DNA of 64,000 nt from assembly GCF_002892835.1 (NCBI RefSeq), contig NZ_PJMB01000001.1:372001-436000 (forward strand). Reading direction: 5' to 3'. Position 1 is the stretch's first letter, and each line of letters opens with the position of its first letter. The position numbers and the translations under genes are program-made. Under the pieces are notes generated by a model. That model was not told the DNA's origin. It made no database searches and worked only from the letters and a program-made list of their open reading frames with translations. Positions 35,798 to 45,066 of this stretch are shown here, piece after piece. This DNA comes from Arthrobacter sp. AFG7.2. Lineage in GTDB: Bacteria > Actinomycetota > Actinomycetes > Actinomycetales > Micrococcaceae.

Positions 35798-35829
35798 TAG
35801 AATTGGCACTCAGGCCCCGCGACTGCTAA
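35798..35829 (+). promoter_or_regulatory. CIRCE-like operator overlapping a -10 element before the FmdB gene
   Basis: TTGGCACTC (35803-35811), a 9-base spacer, and GACTGCTAA (35821-35829). Against the CIRCE consensus TTAGCACTC-N9-GAGTGCTAA there is one mismatch in each half and the exact spacer length. A -10-like TAGAAT lies at 35798-35803, overlapping the left half-site. The placement predicts HrcA repression of the downstream zinc-ribbon gene. Confidence 0.7.
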
Positions 35830-35896
35830 TGGAGATCCACGCCGGATCACCGTCGTCAGTCCGGGACCTCCCGTTTGCCCAAGAGGAGGAGCACCA

Positions 35897-36166
35897 GTGC
35901 CAACGTATGCATACGCCTGCAAGGATTGCGGCCATGCCTTTGACATCGTCCAGTCGTTCTCGGACAGCTCTCTGACGTCCTGCCCTGAATGCGAGGGTAT
36001 CCTGCGCAAGAAATTCAACAGCGTAGGCGTCGTCTTCAAAGGTTCCGGGTTCTACCGGACGGATTCCCGGGATTCCAAGGGCAGCACGGTTTCCGCTGCT
36101 CCTGCGGCACCTGCTGCAACGCCTGCCCCTGCGGCCGCGCCGGCTGCCGCTGCTGCCGCCAGCTGA
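35897..36166 (+). CDS. FmdB-family zinc-ribbon protein, Ruc (Rv0991c)-like chaperone
   Basis: 89 residues, GTG start behind AAGAGGAGGA. The N-terminal zinc ribbon has CKDC near residues 8-11 and CPEC near 29-32. GVVFKGSGFYRTDSR follows, then a low-complexity Ala/Pro tail of about 35 residues. The layout is that of the M. tuberculosis Rv0991c (Ruc) family: a redox-switched chaperone with zinc cysteines and a disordered tail, co-regulated with Hsp60/Hsp70. The CIRCE-like site upstream and the neighbour 5-FTHF cyclo-ligase and galU genes support orthology. Chaperone activity is inferred from that homologue, not shown here. Confidence 0.85.
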   Translation: MPTYAYACKDCGHAFDIVQSFSDSSLTSCPECEGILRKKFNSVGVVFKGSGFYRTDSRDSKGSTVSAAPAAPAATPAPAAAPAAAAAAS

Positions 36167-36271
36167 CCCAGGCGTTTCCCGACGAGCTGACCCCTGCCGG
36201 TTAAGCTGCGTTGTCCACATAGACGCCAGGATGCCTGCCGCAGCCCCTTCCGGCTCACTTAGCGTGGGTTC

Positions 36272-37027
36272 ATGCCTGCAAACCGCCAGCTCCGCCGGGA
36301 AACCCCAAGCCTGTCGCACAAAGCCGGATTCCTCCAGAGCGGGGGGCGCCGCGGCAGCAGCCGTTCGGGCCGGAATGCCCGGCAACGTCCCCCGGCGCGC
36401 TTCACGGGCTGGCTGAGCCGCAACAGGCGCCTTGCAGTCGCGTTGCTTCTCTGCGCCGCCGCGGCCATTACGGTGCAGCAGCTGACCCCTGCGCCGATCT
36501 TCACGGAGACTGCCCTGGCGGCCGCCCGGGACATCCCCGCCGGCGCGTCTCTGTCCCCGGCCGATCTCGCCGCTGTTCAGGTACCGCCGGGAATGATGGC
36601 CAGCGGAACACTGGAGGAACCGGGCGAGGCGGCGGGCAAGCAGCTCGCGGCACCGCTGCGCAAGGGGCAGCTGCTCACCGACGCCCAGCTTCTCGGTCCT
36701 GGACTCCTGGCCGGCACTCCCCCGGGATCAGCAGCCGTTCCCCTTCGCATGGCTGACCCGTCCTCCATCCAGTTGGTCTCCCCTGGCCAGCTGGTGAACG
36801 TCGTGCTCACGGCAGCCAACGGATTCGACCAGCAAAAGCCGCCGGAGGTGCTGGCATCGGGCGTGCCCGTGCTGTGGACCTCAAGCCAAGGCGGGCAGGG
36901 CGGACAATGGCTGGGCGCAGCTGAAACAGAGAGCCTGATCGTCGTGGCAGCCACGGCGGAAGAGGCAGCCCGGCTGGCAGGCGCCTCCACCCAGGGAAAG
37001 CTGTTCTTCGTCCTGGTGGGGCCGTAG
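36272..37027 (+). CDS. SAF-domain protein, CpaB/RcpC-like
   Basis: 251 residues. A basic N-terminus (RRGSSRSGRNARQR) precedes one membrane helix (RLAVALLLCAAAAITVQQL). An extracytoplasmic SAF domain starts with AARDIPAGASLSPADLAAVQ and continues with GKQLAAPLRKGQLLTDAQLL; an RcpC-type beta domain (LVSPGQLVNVVLTA) follows. CpaB/RcpC proteins serve Flp/tad pilus assembly at the outer side of the membrane, but no other tad genes are in the window, so the pilus role is unsupported here. It is convergent with the helicase gene. Confidence 0.8.
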   Translation: MPANRQLRRETPSLSHKAGFLQSGGRRGSSRSGRNARQRPPARFTGWLSRNRRLAVALLLCAAAAITVQQLTPAPIFTETALAAARDIPAGASLSPADLAAVQVPPGMMASGTLEEPGEAAGKQLAAPLRKGQLLTDAQLLGPGLLAGTPPGSAAVPLRMADPSSIQLVSPGQLVNVVLTAANGFDQQKPPEVLASGVPVLWTSSQGGQGGQWLGAAETESLIVVAATAEEAARLAGASTQGKLFFVLVGP

Positions 37028-37076
37028 TCCGGAGAAAGCCGTCCGGCATCCCGGCCACCACCCGCGACGGCTTGCC

Positions 37077-40000
37077 TCAGCCCCAGTGTGGTGGCTTTTG
37101 TTCCTTCAACCACGCGTCATGGTCGTCGTCTTCGCGGTCACCCCAGCCCCGGGGCTCGTCCTCGGAGGCCTTGTTTGGGATGGCAGAGCTGCCTGGAAGG
37201 GCATCAGGCCTCCCGCCCTGGTCCTGCCCGGCTTCAGGTGAAGCGGGCGCTTCAGGTGAAGCGGGCGTTTCGCCATCCGACGCGGTGTCTTTGTCGTGGT
37301 CCGGGTCCATAGCTCCCGCCTCCTTGCTGTCCTGGCCTTCTGCCTGTGGTGGGTCCTCATGGAGGGCATCGCCGCGTTCCTCGAAGGAACCGTCCCCAGC
37401 CATGGACAGCTGCCCGCTCTCCCCATGGTTCCGAGCGTCAATGCCGTTCAGGGCCTGGTCCACGTCGTCGTCCAGGAAAGCCACGGAGGGAGCGGTTCGG
37501 CCCGAAAGGGCAATCTTTTCAAGCCCCAGATATGCTGCGATCCTGTCGGCGCAGGCAGACGGGTCCGTGAACACTTCGATGGTCCACAACGGCATATAGC
37601 GCCAGCCCAGGCGCTCCAGCAGCTGCGGGCGCAACCGGCTCCGCTCACGGACACTCATAGTGCGGTACTGTTCCGTGCCGTCCGACTCGATCGCCACCGG
37701 CCAGGGAAGGTCGGCATCCTCCTGCCCCATGGTGCTGAGGGGATCAGCGGCGGCAACCACGTCGATGGCGCCGTCATACTGGTGCCACACGCGTGCGCCG
37801 CGGGCACGCAGCCGGTCGCCGAGGTCAGCCACCAAAGGATCAGCGCCCAGCGCCTGCTCGCTGGCCGCAGCCCGCGAAGCCGGCGTGCCGAGATCGGTAT
37901 TACCCGCAATTTCCCGGTCCAGGAGCGCGTACAGGTCAACGGCCCCATGACTCAGCCTCGTCTGGTCCAGGTCTTCGGGGCGGAAGCACGTGAGCACGTG
38001 CATCGACCTGCGCGCCCGTGTCATGGCCAAGGCAAACTTTTCCCGGCCGCCGTCGGCAGAAAGCGGGCCGAAATTGTGCAGGGCGCGCCCGTGCGGGGTG
38101 CGGCCGAAACCTGGCGAGAAGATGACGTGATCGCGCACCAGGCCTTGCGCCCGTTCCAGGTCAACTACCCGGAAGGACTCCGGCCCCGCCCCGAAGAAAC
38201 TCGCCAGGCCCGGATAATTCGGCAGCTGCAACCGGATCGACTCCCCGATCCGGGCGGCGTGGCGGAGGCTGGCCGTGACCACAGCCAGGGACGTACGCGG
38301 GCGGAGGCGCGCGTGTTCGAAGACCAGCTGGACCACCCGGTTGACCTCGGCGACCACGGACTCAACACCTTCGTGGTCAGCGCTTGGCAGTCCGGTGCCA
38401 TCCGGCAGGTACTCCACCAGCAGGGACCTGTCCAGCCCTGTGGCGGACTGGCCTTCCGGCAGCCGCCGGAGCCCGCCGTCGTAAAAGTTCTTGCTGAGCT
38501 GCAGCACAAGGTCCTCGTCCACCGCGCGGTAGACAAAGTTGAGCCGCCACACGGGCAGCACCTCCGACAGCGCAGTGAACGCACTTTCCACCCGGTGGTG
38601 TGCTGTTTCACCGGGAGCCAGCCGCTCCACGCCCACGGTAAAGGTACGGGGGCTGGCAATCCGGGAGTCGCCGAAGGCTATAACCTGCCTGCCGCGGGCG
38701 ATGGACGGCAGCACAGCCTGCAGGGACGTCGCCTCGGCATCGAGGATGACCACGGCGTCAAAGTGCTGTTCCGCCGGCAGCAGCCCGGTCATCAGGTAGG
38801 GGCTTACGGACCAGACCGGGACCAGCGTGCCGATCAGTTCCGGCGCCTGTGCAGTGAGCGAGGGCAGGGAAACCCTGCCGTCCTTGAGCAGGCTCCGGAG
38901 GAGATCGGCCTGGCGGGGATATTCAGCGATGGCGCTTCGCCATCGCTCTGCGAGGTCCCAGCGAAGCCGGGCAGCACCGCTGGCGATGTGGGCGTTGTCC
39001 GCGAGGCGGTATTCGGCTTCCAGCTTCCGCAGGGCGTCACCGTCAGACATGGCAAGGTAGTCGTCGCCGCTGATCATGGCTTCGAGGGCGGACTGCCACC
39101 AGGCGAGTTCAAGCTCCGCCGCGACTGAGCCCGCAGGAACTTCCCGCTCCGCCAGGTCTGCCAGGAGCTCCCCCAGCCCGTGTTCCCGCATGTTCTCCAC
39201 CAGCAGAGTGCGCTCAGGCAGGGTCTTCAGGGTGTCGGTGTCCGCTACCAGGCGTTCGAGGCGCTCCATCAACTCCTCGTAGCGGACTGTTGCCAGGGAA
39301 CCGCCGGCTTCCGTATGGCGGAGGGCGTCTCCCAGCCGTTCAAGGTCGCGCTCCAGGGACTTGAACATGGCGTTCATTTCCGCGAGCCCGGACGGAACGG
39401 CGGGGTGCCGCTGCGTTGTGGCGTAGTCCGACCACAGTGCCCGCTGCTCCTGGACCAGCAGCAGGGACGTGTGGAGATCGGCGATGTGGACGCCCGGCCG
39501 GACGTATTCCTTTGCCACCCTGCGCAGCCGTGAACGCTGCATGGATGTCATCTCGATCCCGCGCTCCTTGCGCCAGGAAGATGGCGCTGTGGCGGAGATG
39601 AGGTCCGTGACCGGACGGTCGAAGATATCCGGAGTGAATTTGTCCAGGCTTCCCCGGACTGCGACCAGGAGCTCGAGCTGCTCGCCCCATTCCGCGAATG
39701 ACGCACCCAACCTGATTTCCGCGTGCTCGGCAACGGCCTTCATACGGTCACGCAGGGCAGGCAGGCTCTTTTCCACGGAGCGGACAAGCTCCTGCGCTTC
39801 CTCGGTCTCTTTGCGGGTCAGCAGCCGGGCGCCATGCCAGGGGCTGGTGGTGGACGCCTTGCTGAAACTGCCGAGTTCCGCCGCGCGCCGGAGCCTGCCT
39901 GCGAGCTCGTCGCGGTCCCTGATACTGTCCAGGACGCTTCGTTTCAGCCGCACGGTGGTGGCTGGTGCGGGGTGGATGGCGGTCAGCTCCGCGAGTGACT

Positions 40001-41267
40001 GCATGGCCTGGTACGGCGAGCAGCCCCACCGCTGGCGGACGTTGTGGAGGGAGGCCACGTGATCCATCAAGGCGTGGCGGTGCTCCGTCAAGGTGCTGTG
40101 GAGATTCCCCAGCTGGGGTTCCAGCGACTTTTCGTTCCGGACGATGGCGCGGACCAGCTGGGCCTTCAGCTGCTGGGCTGTCACATTTCCGGACAGCTGG
40201 AACAGGATGGAGTCCAGGCCCAGGCTTTCCAGCTGGCCGGATACTTCATTGAGGCTGGCACGCCGGTCCCCCACCACCAGGACTGTCTTCCCGGCATCGA
40301 CGAGGGCACCGATGGTGTTGATGGCGGTCTGGGTCTGGCCAGTCCCGGGCGGGCTGCTGACCACCAGGGAGTCACCGGCACGGGCGGCGTCAATGACATA
40401 TTGCTGGTCAACGTCCGCATCCAGCAGGAGCATCTCGTCCTTGGGATCCCGGTTGTCCAGCGACGGGAACCGGCTGCGGTCCGGTTCCTCGACGTCCACC
40501 ACTTCACCGCCTCCGGCAGTGGCCAGGGCGGAGATGATCGGGTTGGAGTCGTTGATCCACGGATCGTCAAGGTTGCCCGAGAGATCCGCAAACGTGGACA
40601 CCAGCAGGTTGTGCTGCGCTTCGGCGCCGTGGATGGGCCTGATGAGCGTGCCCAGCCGGTCAAGGACGGGCTGTGGATCGAATCGGGCCGTACTGTAGGC
40701 AAGCCTGGTGACGGCGTTGACGTCAAAAACAATGCCGTGGATGTTCTTAAGGTGGCGAACCAGCGCCGGGTTGATATGCGCCTGCTCGGTCAGCTGGAGT
40801 TCGTAGTCATCCTCCCCCGGCCGGACCGTCAGGGAAATGGCCGTCAGCATGACCGGCGCCGAGATGCGCTGGGGTTTGCCGCCCACGGCGGACGTCCATA
40901 CCACCGTGCCTGCGGAGAGATAACCCGCGTCGATTCCGCGGTCATTGGCGAGCTCGAAGATCTTTGACCTGATGTTCCGGGAGGCCCGGGCAGCAACCAC
41001 GTACTGCTGGCGGTCCCGGATCAGGGTGGAGAGGCGGGTCTTGCGGCCGGCCATGAGCTGCGCAAGGCCGGAGGGGTGGGCGTGCGTCAGGTCAATGGAA
41101 CCCTCGGGGGTCTTGGTGAAACGCAGCATGGTGTCTGCCCCGGTAACGGGTTTGAGCCCGGACAGCCATTTGCGGAGCTCCTCGGAGCCCTCCGGGTGGC
41201 CTTGACCAACTGACACTACTGCCTTCTTTTCTGCGTTCGCACGTGACGTCCTGGACCATACCGGCAT
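37077..41267 (-). CDS. SF1-like helicase/AAA protein with C-terminal REase-like domain; degenerate Walker A
   Basis: A 1396-residue protein. The N-terminal 280 residues are a conserved non-motor region. The P-loop near 305-314 reads SPPGTGQTQT, with Gln (codon at 40335-40337) where SF1 helicases have Lys. Motif II reads VVILDAEAT instead of DE-x-S/A, and motif III GDSRIASPRTF lacks the usual Gln. Motif VI keeps ALAMTRARRSMHVL. Near residues 1180-1235 a REase_MTES_1575-like nuclease fold is suggested by IESDGTEQYR and LGWRYMPLWTIEVFTD. The last 110 residues are acidic and disordered. Long coiled-coil segments lie in the middle. Related large proteins occur in Microbacterium and Arthrobacter; the function is unknown and probably DNA-related. 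Confidence 0.75.
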   Translation of the reverse strand: MPVWSRTSRANAEKKAVVSVGQGHPEGSEELRKWLSGLKPVTGADTMLRFTKTPEGSIDLTHAHPSGLAQLMAGRKTRLSTLIRDRQQYVVAARASRNIRSKIFELANDRGIDAGYLSAGTVVWTSAVGGKPQRISAPVMLTAISLTVRPGEDDYELQLTEQAHINPALVRHLKNIHGIVFDVNAVTRLAYSTARFDPQPVLDRLGTLIRPIHGAEAQHNLLVSTFADLSGNLDDPWINDSNPIISALATAGGGEVVDVEEPDRSRFPSLDNRDPKDEMLLLDADVDQQYVIDAARAGDSLVVSSPPGTGQTQTAINTIGALVDAGKTVLVVGDRRASLNEVSGQLESLGLDSILFQLSGNVTAQQLKAQLVRAIVRNEKSLEPQLGNLHSTLTEHRHALMDHVASLHNVRQRWGCSPYQAMQSLAELTAIHPAPATTVRLKRSVLDSIRDRDELAGRLRRAAELGSFSKASTTSPWHGARLLTRKETEEAQELVRSVEKSLPALRDRMKAVAEHAEIRLGASFAEWGEQLELLVAVRGSLDKFTPDIFDRPVTDLISATAPSSWRKERGIEMTSMQRSRLRRVAKEYVRPGVHIADLHTSLLLVQEQRALWSDYATTQRHPAVPSGLAEMNAMFKSLERDLERLGDALRHTEAGGSLATVRYEELMERLERLVADTDTLKTLPERTLLVENMREHGLGELLADLAEREVPAGSVAAELELAWWQSALEAMISGDDYLAMSDGDALRKLEAEYRLADNAHIASGAARLRWDLAERWRSAIAEYPRQADLLRSLLKDGRVSLPSLTAQAPELIGTLVPVWSVSPYLMTGLLPAEQHFDAVVILDAEATSLQAVLPSIARGRQVIAFGDSRIASPRTFTVGVERLAPGETAHHRVESAFTALSEVLPVWRLNFVYRAVDEDLVLQLSKNFYDGGLRRLPEGQSATGLDRSLLVEYLPDGTGLPSADHEGVESVVAEVNRVVQLVFEHARLRPRTSLAVVTASLRHAARIGESIRLQLPNYPGLASFFGAGPESFRVVDLERAQGLVRDHVIFSPGFGRTPHGRALHNFGPLSADGGREKFALAMTRARRSMHVLTCFRPEDLDQTRLSHGAVDLYALLDREIAGNTDLGTPASRAAASEQALGADPLVADLGDRLRARGARVWHQYDGAIDVVAAADPLSTMGQEDADLPWPVAIESDGTEQYRTMSVRERSRLRPQLLERLGWRYMPLWTIEVFTDPSACADRIAAYLGLEKIALSGRTAPSVAFLDDDVDQALNGIDARNHGESGQLSMAGDGSFEERGDALHEDPPQAEGQDSKEAGAMDPDHDKDTASDGETPASPEAPASPEAGQDQGGRPDALPGSSAIPNKASEDEPRGWGDREDDDHDAWLKEQKPPHWG
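37231..37266. repeat. Perfect 18-bp tandem duplication in the helicase tail
   Basis: GCTTCAGGTGAAGCGGGC occurs twice without spacer (37231-37248, 37249-37266) and encodes the ASPEAP repeat of the disordered tail. It preserves the frame and is a likely slippage site. Confidence 0.9.
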
Positions 41268-41359
41268 AGGTTCGAGCGTAGCCGCTCAGACCGCGGGACT
41301 GAGAGACCGCAACACTGCAGCGGCCTAATTTGCGGAGGTTTTTACCCCGGGAACACCGA

Positions 41360-41387
41360 TGGCCGGCCTCCTCATGGAAGCCGGCCA
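41360..41387. terminator. Hairpin behind guaA
   Basis: TGGCCGGC pairs with GCCGGCCA, with an inner TCC/GGA and a TCAT loop (one C/A mismatch). It lies 10 bp past the guaA stop (41397, minus strand). No U-run follows, so termination efficiency is uncertain. It separates guaA from the helicase promoter region. Confidence 0.5.
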
Positions 41388-41396
41388 GTCAGGATG

Positions 41397-42986
41397 CTAT
41401 TCCCACTCGATGGTTCCCGGCGGCTTGCTGGTGACGTCCAGCACCACGCGGTTGACGCCCTCCACCTCGTTGGTGATGCGGTTGGAGATCCTGGCGAGCA
41501 GCTCGTACGGGAGCCGCGACCAGTCGGCCGTCATGGCGTCCTCGGACGAGACCGGACGGAGCACAATGGGGTGGCCGTAGGTGCGGCCGTCGCCCATCAC
41601 GCCCACGCTGCGGACATCCGCGAGCAGGACCACCGGCATCTGCCAGACCTCGTTGTCCAGGCCGGCGGCGGTGAGCTCTGCGCGTGCAATGGCGTCGGCT
41701 TTGCGCAGCAGGTCCAGGCGGTCCTTGGTGACCTCGCCGACGATGCGGATGCCGAGTCCCGGTCCGGGGAACGGCTGGCGTCCGACGATCTCCTGCGGCA
41801 GGCCGAGCTGGGCGCCGACCGCGCGGACCTCGTCCTTGAACAGGGCGCGCAGCGGCTCCACGAGTTCGAACTGCAGGTCCTCGGGAAGGCCGCCCACGTT
41901 GTGGTGGCTCTTGATGTTCGCGGCACCTTCACCGCCGCCGGATTCGACGACGTCCGGGTACAGCGTGCCCTGGACCAGGAACTTGATCTTCTCGCCGTGC
42001 GCGGCGGCCTCGGCGATGATGGCCAGTTCCGCTTCCTCGAAGGCCCGGATGAATTCACGGCCGATGATTTTGCGCTTCGTTTCGGGATCACTGACACCGG
42101 CAAGGGCGGACAGGAAGCGTTCCTGTTCATTGGCAACGTAGAGCTTCACGCCGGTGGCGGCGACGAAGTCGCGCTCCACCTGTTCCGCTTCGCCTTCGCG
42201 CAGCAGTCCGTGGTCCACGAAGACACAGGTAAGCTGATCTCCCACGGCACGCTGGACAAGGGCAGCGGCGACCGCGGAGTCCACGCCGCCGGACAGGCCG
42301 CAAATGACCCTGGCATCACCGATCTGCTTGCGGATGCGCTCCACCTGCTCCTCGAGGATGTTGCCCGTGGTCCAGTTTGGTTCCAGCTTGGCGCCCTTGA
42401 AGAGGAAGTTCTCCAGGACCTGCTGGCCGTAGGCGGAGTGCTTGACCTCGGGGTGCCACTGGACACCGAACAGGCCCTTCTCCTCGTTGGCGAAGGCAGC
42501 TACTTCGGCACCCGCCGTCGTCGCCAGCACTTCAAAGCCTTCCGGCGCCTCATGCACGGAGTCGCCGTGGCTCATCCAGGTTTTCTGGTGCTGGGGCATG
42601 CCGTCCAGCACTGACCGCCCTTCGCCAAGGATGGTGGTCTCAGTGGAGCCGTACTCCCGCAGCCCGGTCCTGTCCACTTTGCCGCCCAGGGCGTTCGCCA
42701 TGGCCTGGAAGCCGTAGCAGATGCCAAAGACGGGAACACCGGCTTCGAAGAGGTCGGCACCAACGCTCGGGGCGCCGTCGGCATAGACGCTCGAGGGCCC
42801 GCCGGAGAGGATGATGGCGGCAGGATTCCTGGCCAGGAGCTGCTCGGTGCTGTAGGTATGCGGAACCACTTCCGAATACACATTCGCTTCCCGGACGCGG
42901 CGGGCAATCAGCTGCGCGTACTGGGCACCGTAGTCAACAACCAGCACCGGCTTCTGGGAAGTTTGGGATGCAGTGGGAGTAGTCAC
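41397..42986 (-). CDS. guaA: GMP synthase (glutamine-hydrolysing)
   Basis: Converts XMP to GMP; 529 residues, GTG start. The class I amidotransferase domain (1-200) has the nucleophile Cys in [16 protein letters not shown] and the His/Glu in [10 protein letters not shown]. The ATP-pyrophosphatase P-loop is [14 protein letters not shown] near 230. The C-terminal dimerisation domain ends PPGTIEWE. Upstream on the same strand are the DUF3817 and SURF1 genes, the usual actinobacterial neighbours. guaB and guaB3 are also within 15 kb. Confidence 0.97.
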   Translation of the reverse strand: MTTPTASQTSQKPVLVVDYGAQYAQLIARRVREANVYSEVVPHTYSTEQLLARNPAAIILSGGPSSVYADGAPSVGADLFEAGVPVFGICYGFQAMANALGGKVDRTGLREYGSTETTILGEGRSVLDGMPQHQKTWMSHGDSVHEAPEGFEVLATTAGAEVAAFANEEKGLFGVQWHPEVKHSAYGQQVLENFLFKGAKLEPNWTTGNILEEQVERIRKQIGDARVICGLSGGVDSAVAAALVQRAVGDQLTCVFVDHGLLREGEAEQVERDFVAATGVKLYVANEQERFLSALAGVSDPETKRKIIGREFIRAFEEAELAIIAEAAAHGEKIKFLVQGTLYPDVVESGGGEGAANIKSHHNVGGLPEDLQFELVEPLRALFKDEVRAVGAQLGLPQEIVGRQPFPGPGLGIRIVGEVTKDRLDLLRKADAIARAELTAAGLDNEVWQMPVVLLADVRSVGVMGDGRTYGHPIVLRPVSSEDAMTADWSRLPYELLARISNRITNEVEGVNRVVLDVTSKPPGTIEWE

Positions 42987-43083
42987 CGTAATAGCCTACT
43001 TGGCGCCGTTGCACCGGCGCACCTTGAGAAGCAGCGCTGTGACGGAGCAGACTCCGCGCCGGCCGGAAGCGCCGGCAGCCCGG

Positions 43084-43614
43084 TCAGTAGCGCCGGGGTG
43101 CCTGTGGGTTGGCTGCGAGCTCGGCTTCCACCTCGCCGTGGAACTTCTTCTCCACGATGAAGGACAGGAAGGGAACCACTCCGCCCAGCGCCAGCAGGAT
43201 GAGCTTCAGGAAAGGCCAGCGCATCAGGGCCCAAAGCCTGAAGTTGGAGATGAGGTACACCACATACATCCAGCCGTGAACGATCAGGACGGTCACCGAC
43301 AGGTTAACGCCGCCCAGCACTCCCGGCGGTTCGGCGTCTGCGAAGCCAAAGCCGAAGGGTTCACCCGTCACGGCGTTGGTGCCGCCGGCAAAGAGGTACT
43401 GCCCAAAGCCGTACCGGGCAACCAGTTCGGCGCACAACAGCAGCAGCATGGCACCGGTCAGGTAGGCCAGCACCTTGTAGAACTTTAAGGCTGAGCGGAT
43501 CTGGGCTTCAGTGCCGCCGAAGCGGCGCTTCCTGCCCTGGGATTTTCCGCCGGCGGCGCCGATTGTGCTGCCGCTTTCGGCAGCGGCGGGGTTGGCCGGT
43601 TTAGGGTCGATCAT
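43084..43614 (-). CDS. DUF3817 family membrane protein
   Basis: 176 residues: a basic cytosolic N-terminus, then three membrane segments (LTGAMLLLLCAELVARYG, VTVLIVHGWMYVVYLISNF, PFLKLILLALGGVVPFLSF). A family-typical KFYKVLAYLTGAMLLLLC start and VEKKFHGEVEAE end are present. The function of DUF3817 is unknown; the family regularly neighbours SURF1 and guaA in Actinobacteria. Its start overlaps the SURF1 stop by 4 bp, so the two are coupled. Confidence 0.88.
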   Translation of the reverse strand: MIDPKPANPAAAESGSTIGAAGGKSQGRKRRFGGTEAQIRSALKFYKVLAYLTGAMLLLLCAELVARYGFGQYLFAGGTNAVTGEPFGFGFADAEPPGVLGGVNLSVTVLIVHGWMYVVYLISNFRLWALMRWPFLKLILLALGGVVPFLSFIVEKKFHGEVEAELAANPQAPRRY

Positions 43615-44447
43615 GGCTGTACCTTTTGCTGGTCGTGTTCTGGGTGCTGGTTGTCTTCATCGTCGTCCTCGAGGCTGTCCTCAAGGTCGCGGTGGTAGTC
43701 GTCCTTGACGAGCCGCCACCAGATGAAGAGTGCGAAGCCGGCGAAAACCACCCATTCCAGGGAATAGAAGAGGTTGAGCCAGTTGATCTGCTGCGCGGGC
43801 GGCTGGGGGCCGATGTCCAGGGGGAGGAGTTTGCCGGGCACGGTGGCAGGGCTTACGTCGACCCCGCCGGCCAGCTCAGCGGTGGCGGCCACAAAGCCGG
43901 GGTAGCTGCTGACCTCCCAGTAGTTGATCAGCTCGGCCACGGACACTGCGGTGGCCTCTCCCGGCTTGGCTGCCGTTCCGGGAACGGGTGCCTCGGAGGG
44001 CAGCAGCCGTCCGGTCAGATCAACGCTGCCCGACGGCGGTGCGGGCGCGTCGCCAGGTTCAGCCACCCAGCCGCGGGCTACGGGAATCCAGGTCTGCGGT
44101 GAAGCCGCGGCTCCGGCCAGGGTGGGTGCCCCGCTGACGGCGAAGGCGGAGACCACCCAGTAGCCGGATTTCCCGTCATGCAGCCGGCCCGGGACCAGGA
44201 TCTGCTTGGCGGGGTCATAAGAACCCTGCGCCGAGACCATTTGGTCCGCATCCGTTCCATGGAAGAACTCGCCCGGCTCAAGGGTTGCTGTCAGCGGCTG
44301 GACCTGCTCGGTGGCAGGATTCGTGGGCACCTCGGGCTGGGTGGACCGCCCGAACTGCCACTGGCTCAATAGCACGAAGACCCCGGAGACAGCGATCGCA
44401 AAGACAAATCCGGCGACCCATCGCGGCTTAAGGGCTGTTTTCCACAC
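43611..44447 (-). CDS. SURF1 family cytochrome oxidase assembly protein
   Basis: 278 residues, GTG start. Two membrane helices lie at the ends (AGFVFAIAVSGVFVLLSQWQF and WLNLFYSLEWVVFAGFALFI), with a periplasmic domain between. Family marks are GRSTQPE after helix 1, VPGRLHDGKSGYWVVSAF and WIPVARGWV. It assists maturation of the heme A centre of cytochrome c oxidase. The C-terminal tail is acidic. It overlaps the DUF3817 gene by 4 bp. Confidence 0.9.
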   Translation of the reverse strand: MWKTALKPRWVAGFVFAIAVSGVFVLLSQWQFGRSTQPEVPTNPATEQVQPLTATLEPGEFFHGTDADQMVSAQGSYDPAKQILVPGRLHDGKSGYWVVSAFAVSGAPTLAGAAASPQTWIPVARGWVAEPGDAPAPPSGSVDLTGRLLPSEAPVPGTAAKPGEATAVSVAELINYWEVSSYPGFVAATAELAGGVDVSPATVPGKLLPLDIGPQPPAQQINWLNLFYSLEWVVFAGFALFIWWRLVKDDYHRDLEDSLEDDDEDNQHPEHDQQKVQP

Positions 44448-44494
44448 GTCTTAACCGTACTTCGTACCGCTGTAGAACAACTAAACGCAGGGAC

Positions 44495-44526
44495 GGGTGC
44501 ACTAGCTGCACCCCGCCCGATCGGGC
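44495..44526 (-). terminator. Hairpins behind the EIIA gene
   Basis: GGGTGCA-CTAGC-TGCACCC (44495-44513) and the palindrome GCCCGATCGGGC (44515-44526) lie between the EIIA stop (44537) and the SURF1 start (44447). Together they could end the glpD-EIIA transcript. Confidence 0.5.
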
Positions 44527-44536
44527 AGCAAGGGGA

Positions 44537-45025
44537 TCAGTGATCGAAAAACACCAGGCTGGAGTTGATGAGCTCGGCGATGATGTCCGGGTCGTAGGCC
44601 CGGCGCAGCGACTCCCGGAAGGACTCCTTGGACAGGGACCGGGCCAGGGTTGCCAGGACCTCGAGGTGGTCAGAGAAGGAGCTGGCAGGGGTGGCAATCA
44701 GCAGGATGACGGTGGCAGGGCCGTCTGCGGCACCAAAATCCAGGGCGTGTCCGTACTTTGCGATGCCGACGGCGATTGAGGTGCGGGAAACAAACTCGCT
44801 CCGGGCATGCGGCAGGCCAATCCCGCCCGGAAGCCCGGTAGCCAGCTGGTGCTCCCGGGCATTCACATGCTTGAGGAACCCGTCAAGGTCCGAAATCCGC
44901 CCTGCGGCGTGCAGCCGCTTGGCGAGCTGGGTGGCGGCGTCAACCTTGTCCGTTGCCTCCAGCTCCAAGATCACCATCTCGGGCGTGGTGAGCTCGGCGT
45001 CGTACCGGTCAAGTGGTTCCGCCAA
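44537..45025 (-). CDS. Stand-alone PTS EIIA protein (fructose/mannitol/Ntr type)
   Basis: A single EIIA domain of 162 residues with the phosphoacceptor His in GIGLPHARSEFV near residue 73, and no EIIB or EIIC domain or adjacent transporter. The chain ends DPDIIAELINSSLVFFDH. The start is TTG at 45025, supported by AAGGGA six bases upstream; an internal ATG would cut a conserved strand. It is 41 bp downstream of glpD on the same strand, so it may be a regulatory EIIA linked to glycerol metabolism. Its donor EIIB and target are not identifiable. Confidence 0.85.
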   Translation of the reverse strand: MAEPLDRYDAELTTPEMVILELEATDKVDAATQLAKRLHAAGRISDLDGFLKHVNAREHQLATGLPGGIGLPHARSEFVSRTSIAVGIAKYGHALDFGAADGPATVILLIATPASSFSDHLEVLATLARSLSKESFRESLRRAYDPDIIAELINSSLVFFDH

Positions 45026-45066
45026 GGAGTGTCCCTTCAGTCAGCAGTGCTGGTGCCGTGAAACCC

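Noticed and set aside
37296..39128. A 610-codon plus-strand frame inside the helicase region
   Set aside because: Antisense to the conserved motif VI/nuclease part of the 1396-residue protein, with no domain of its own.
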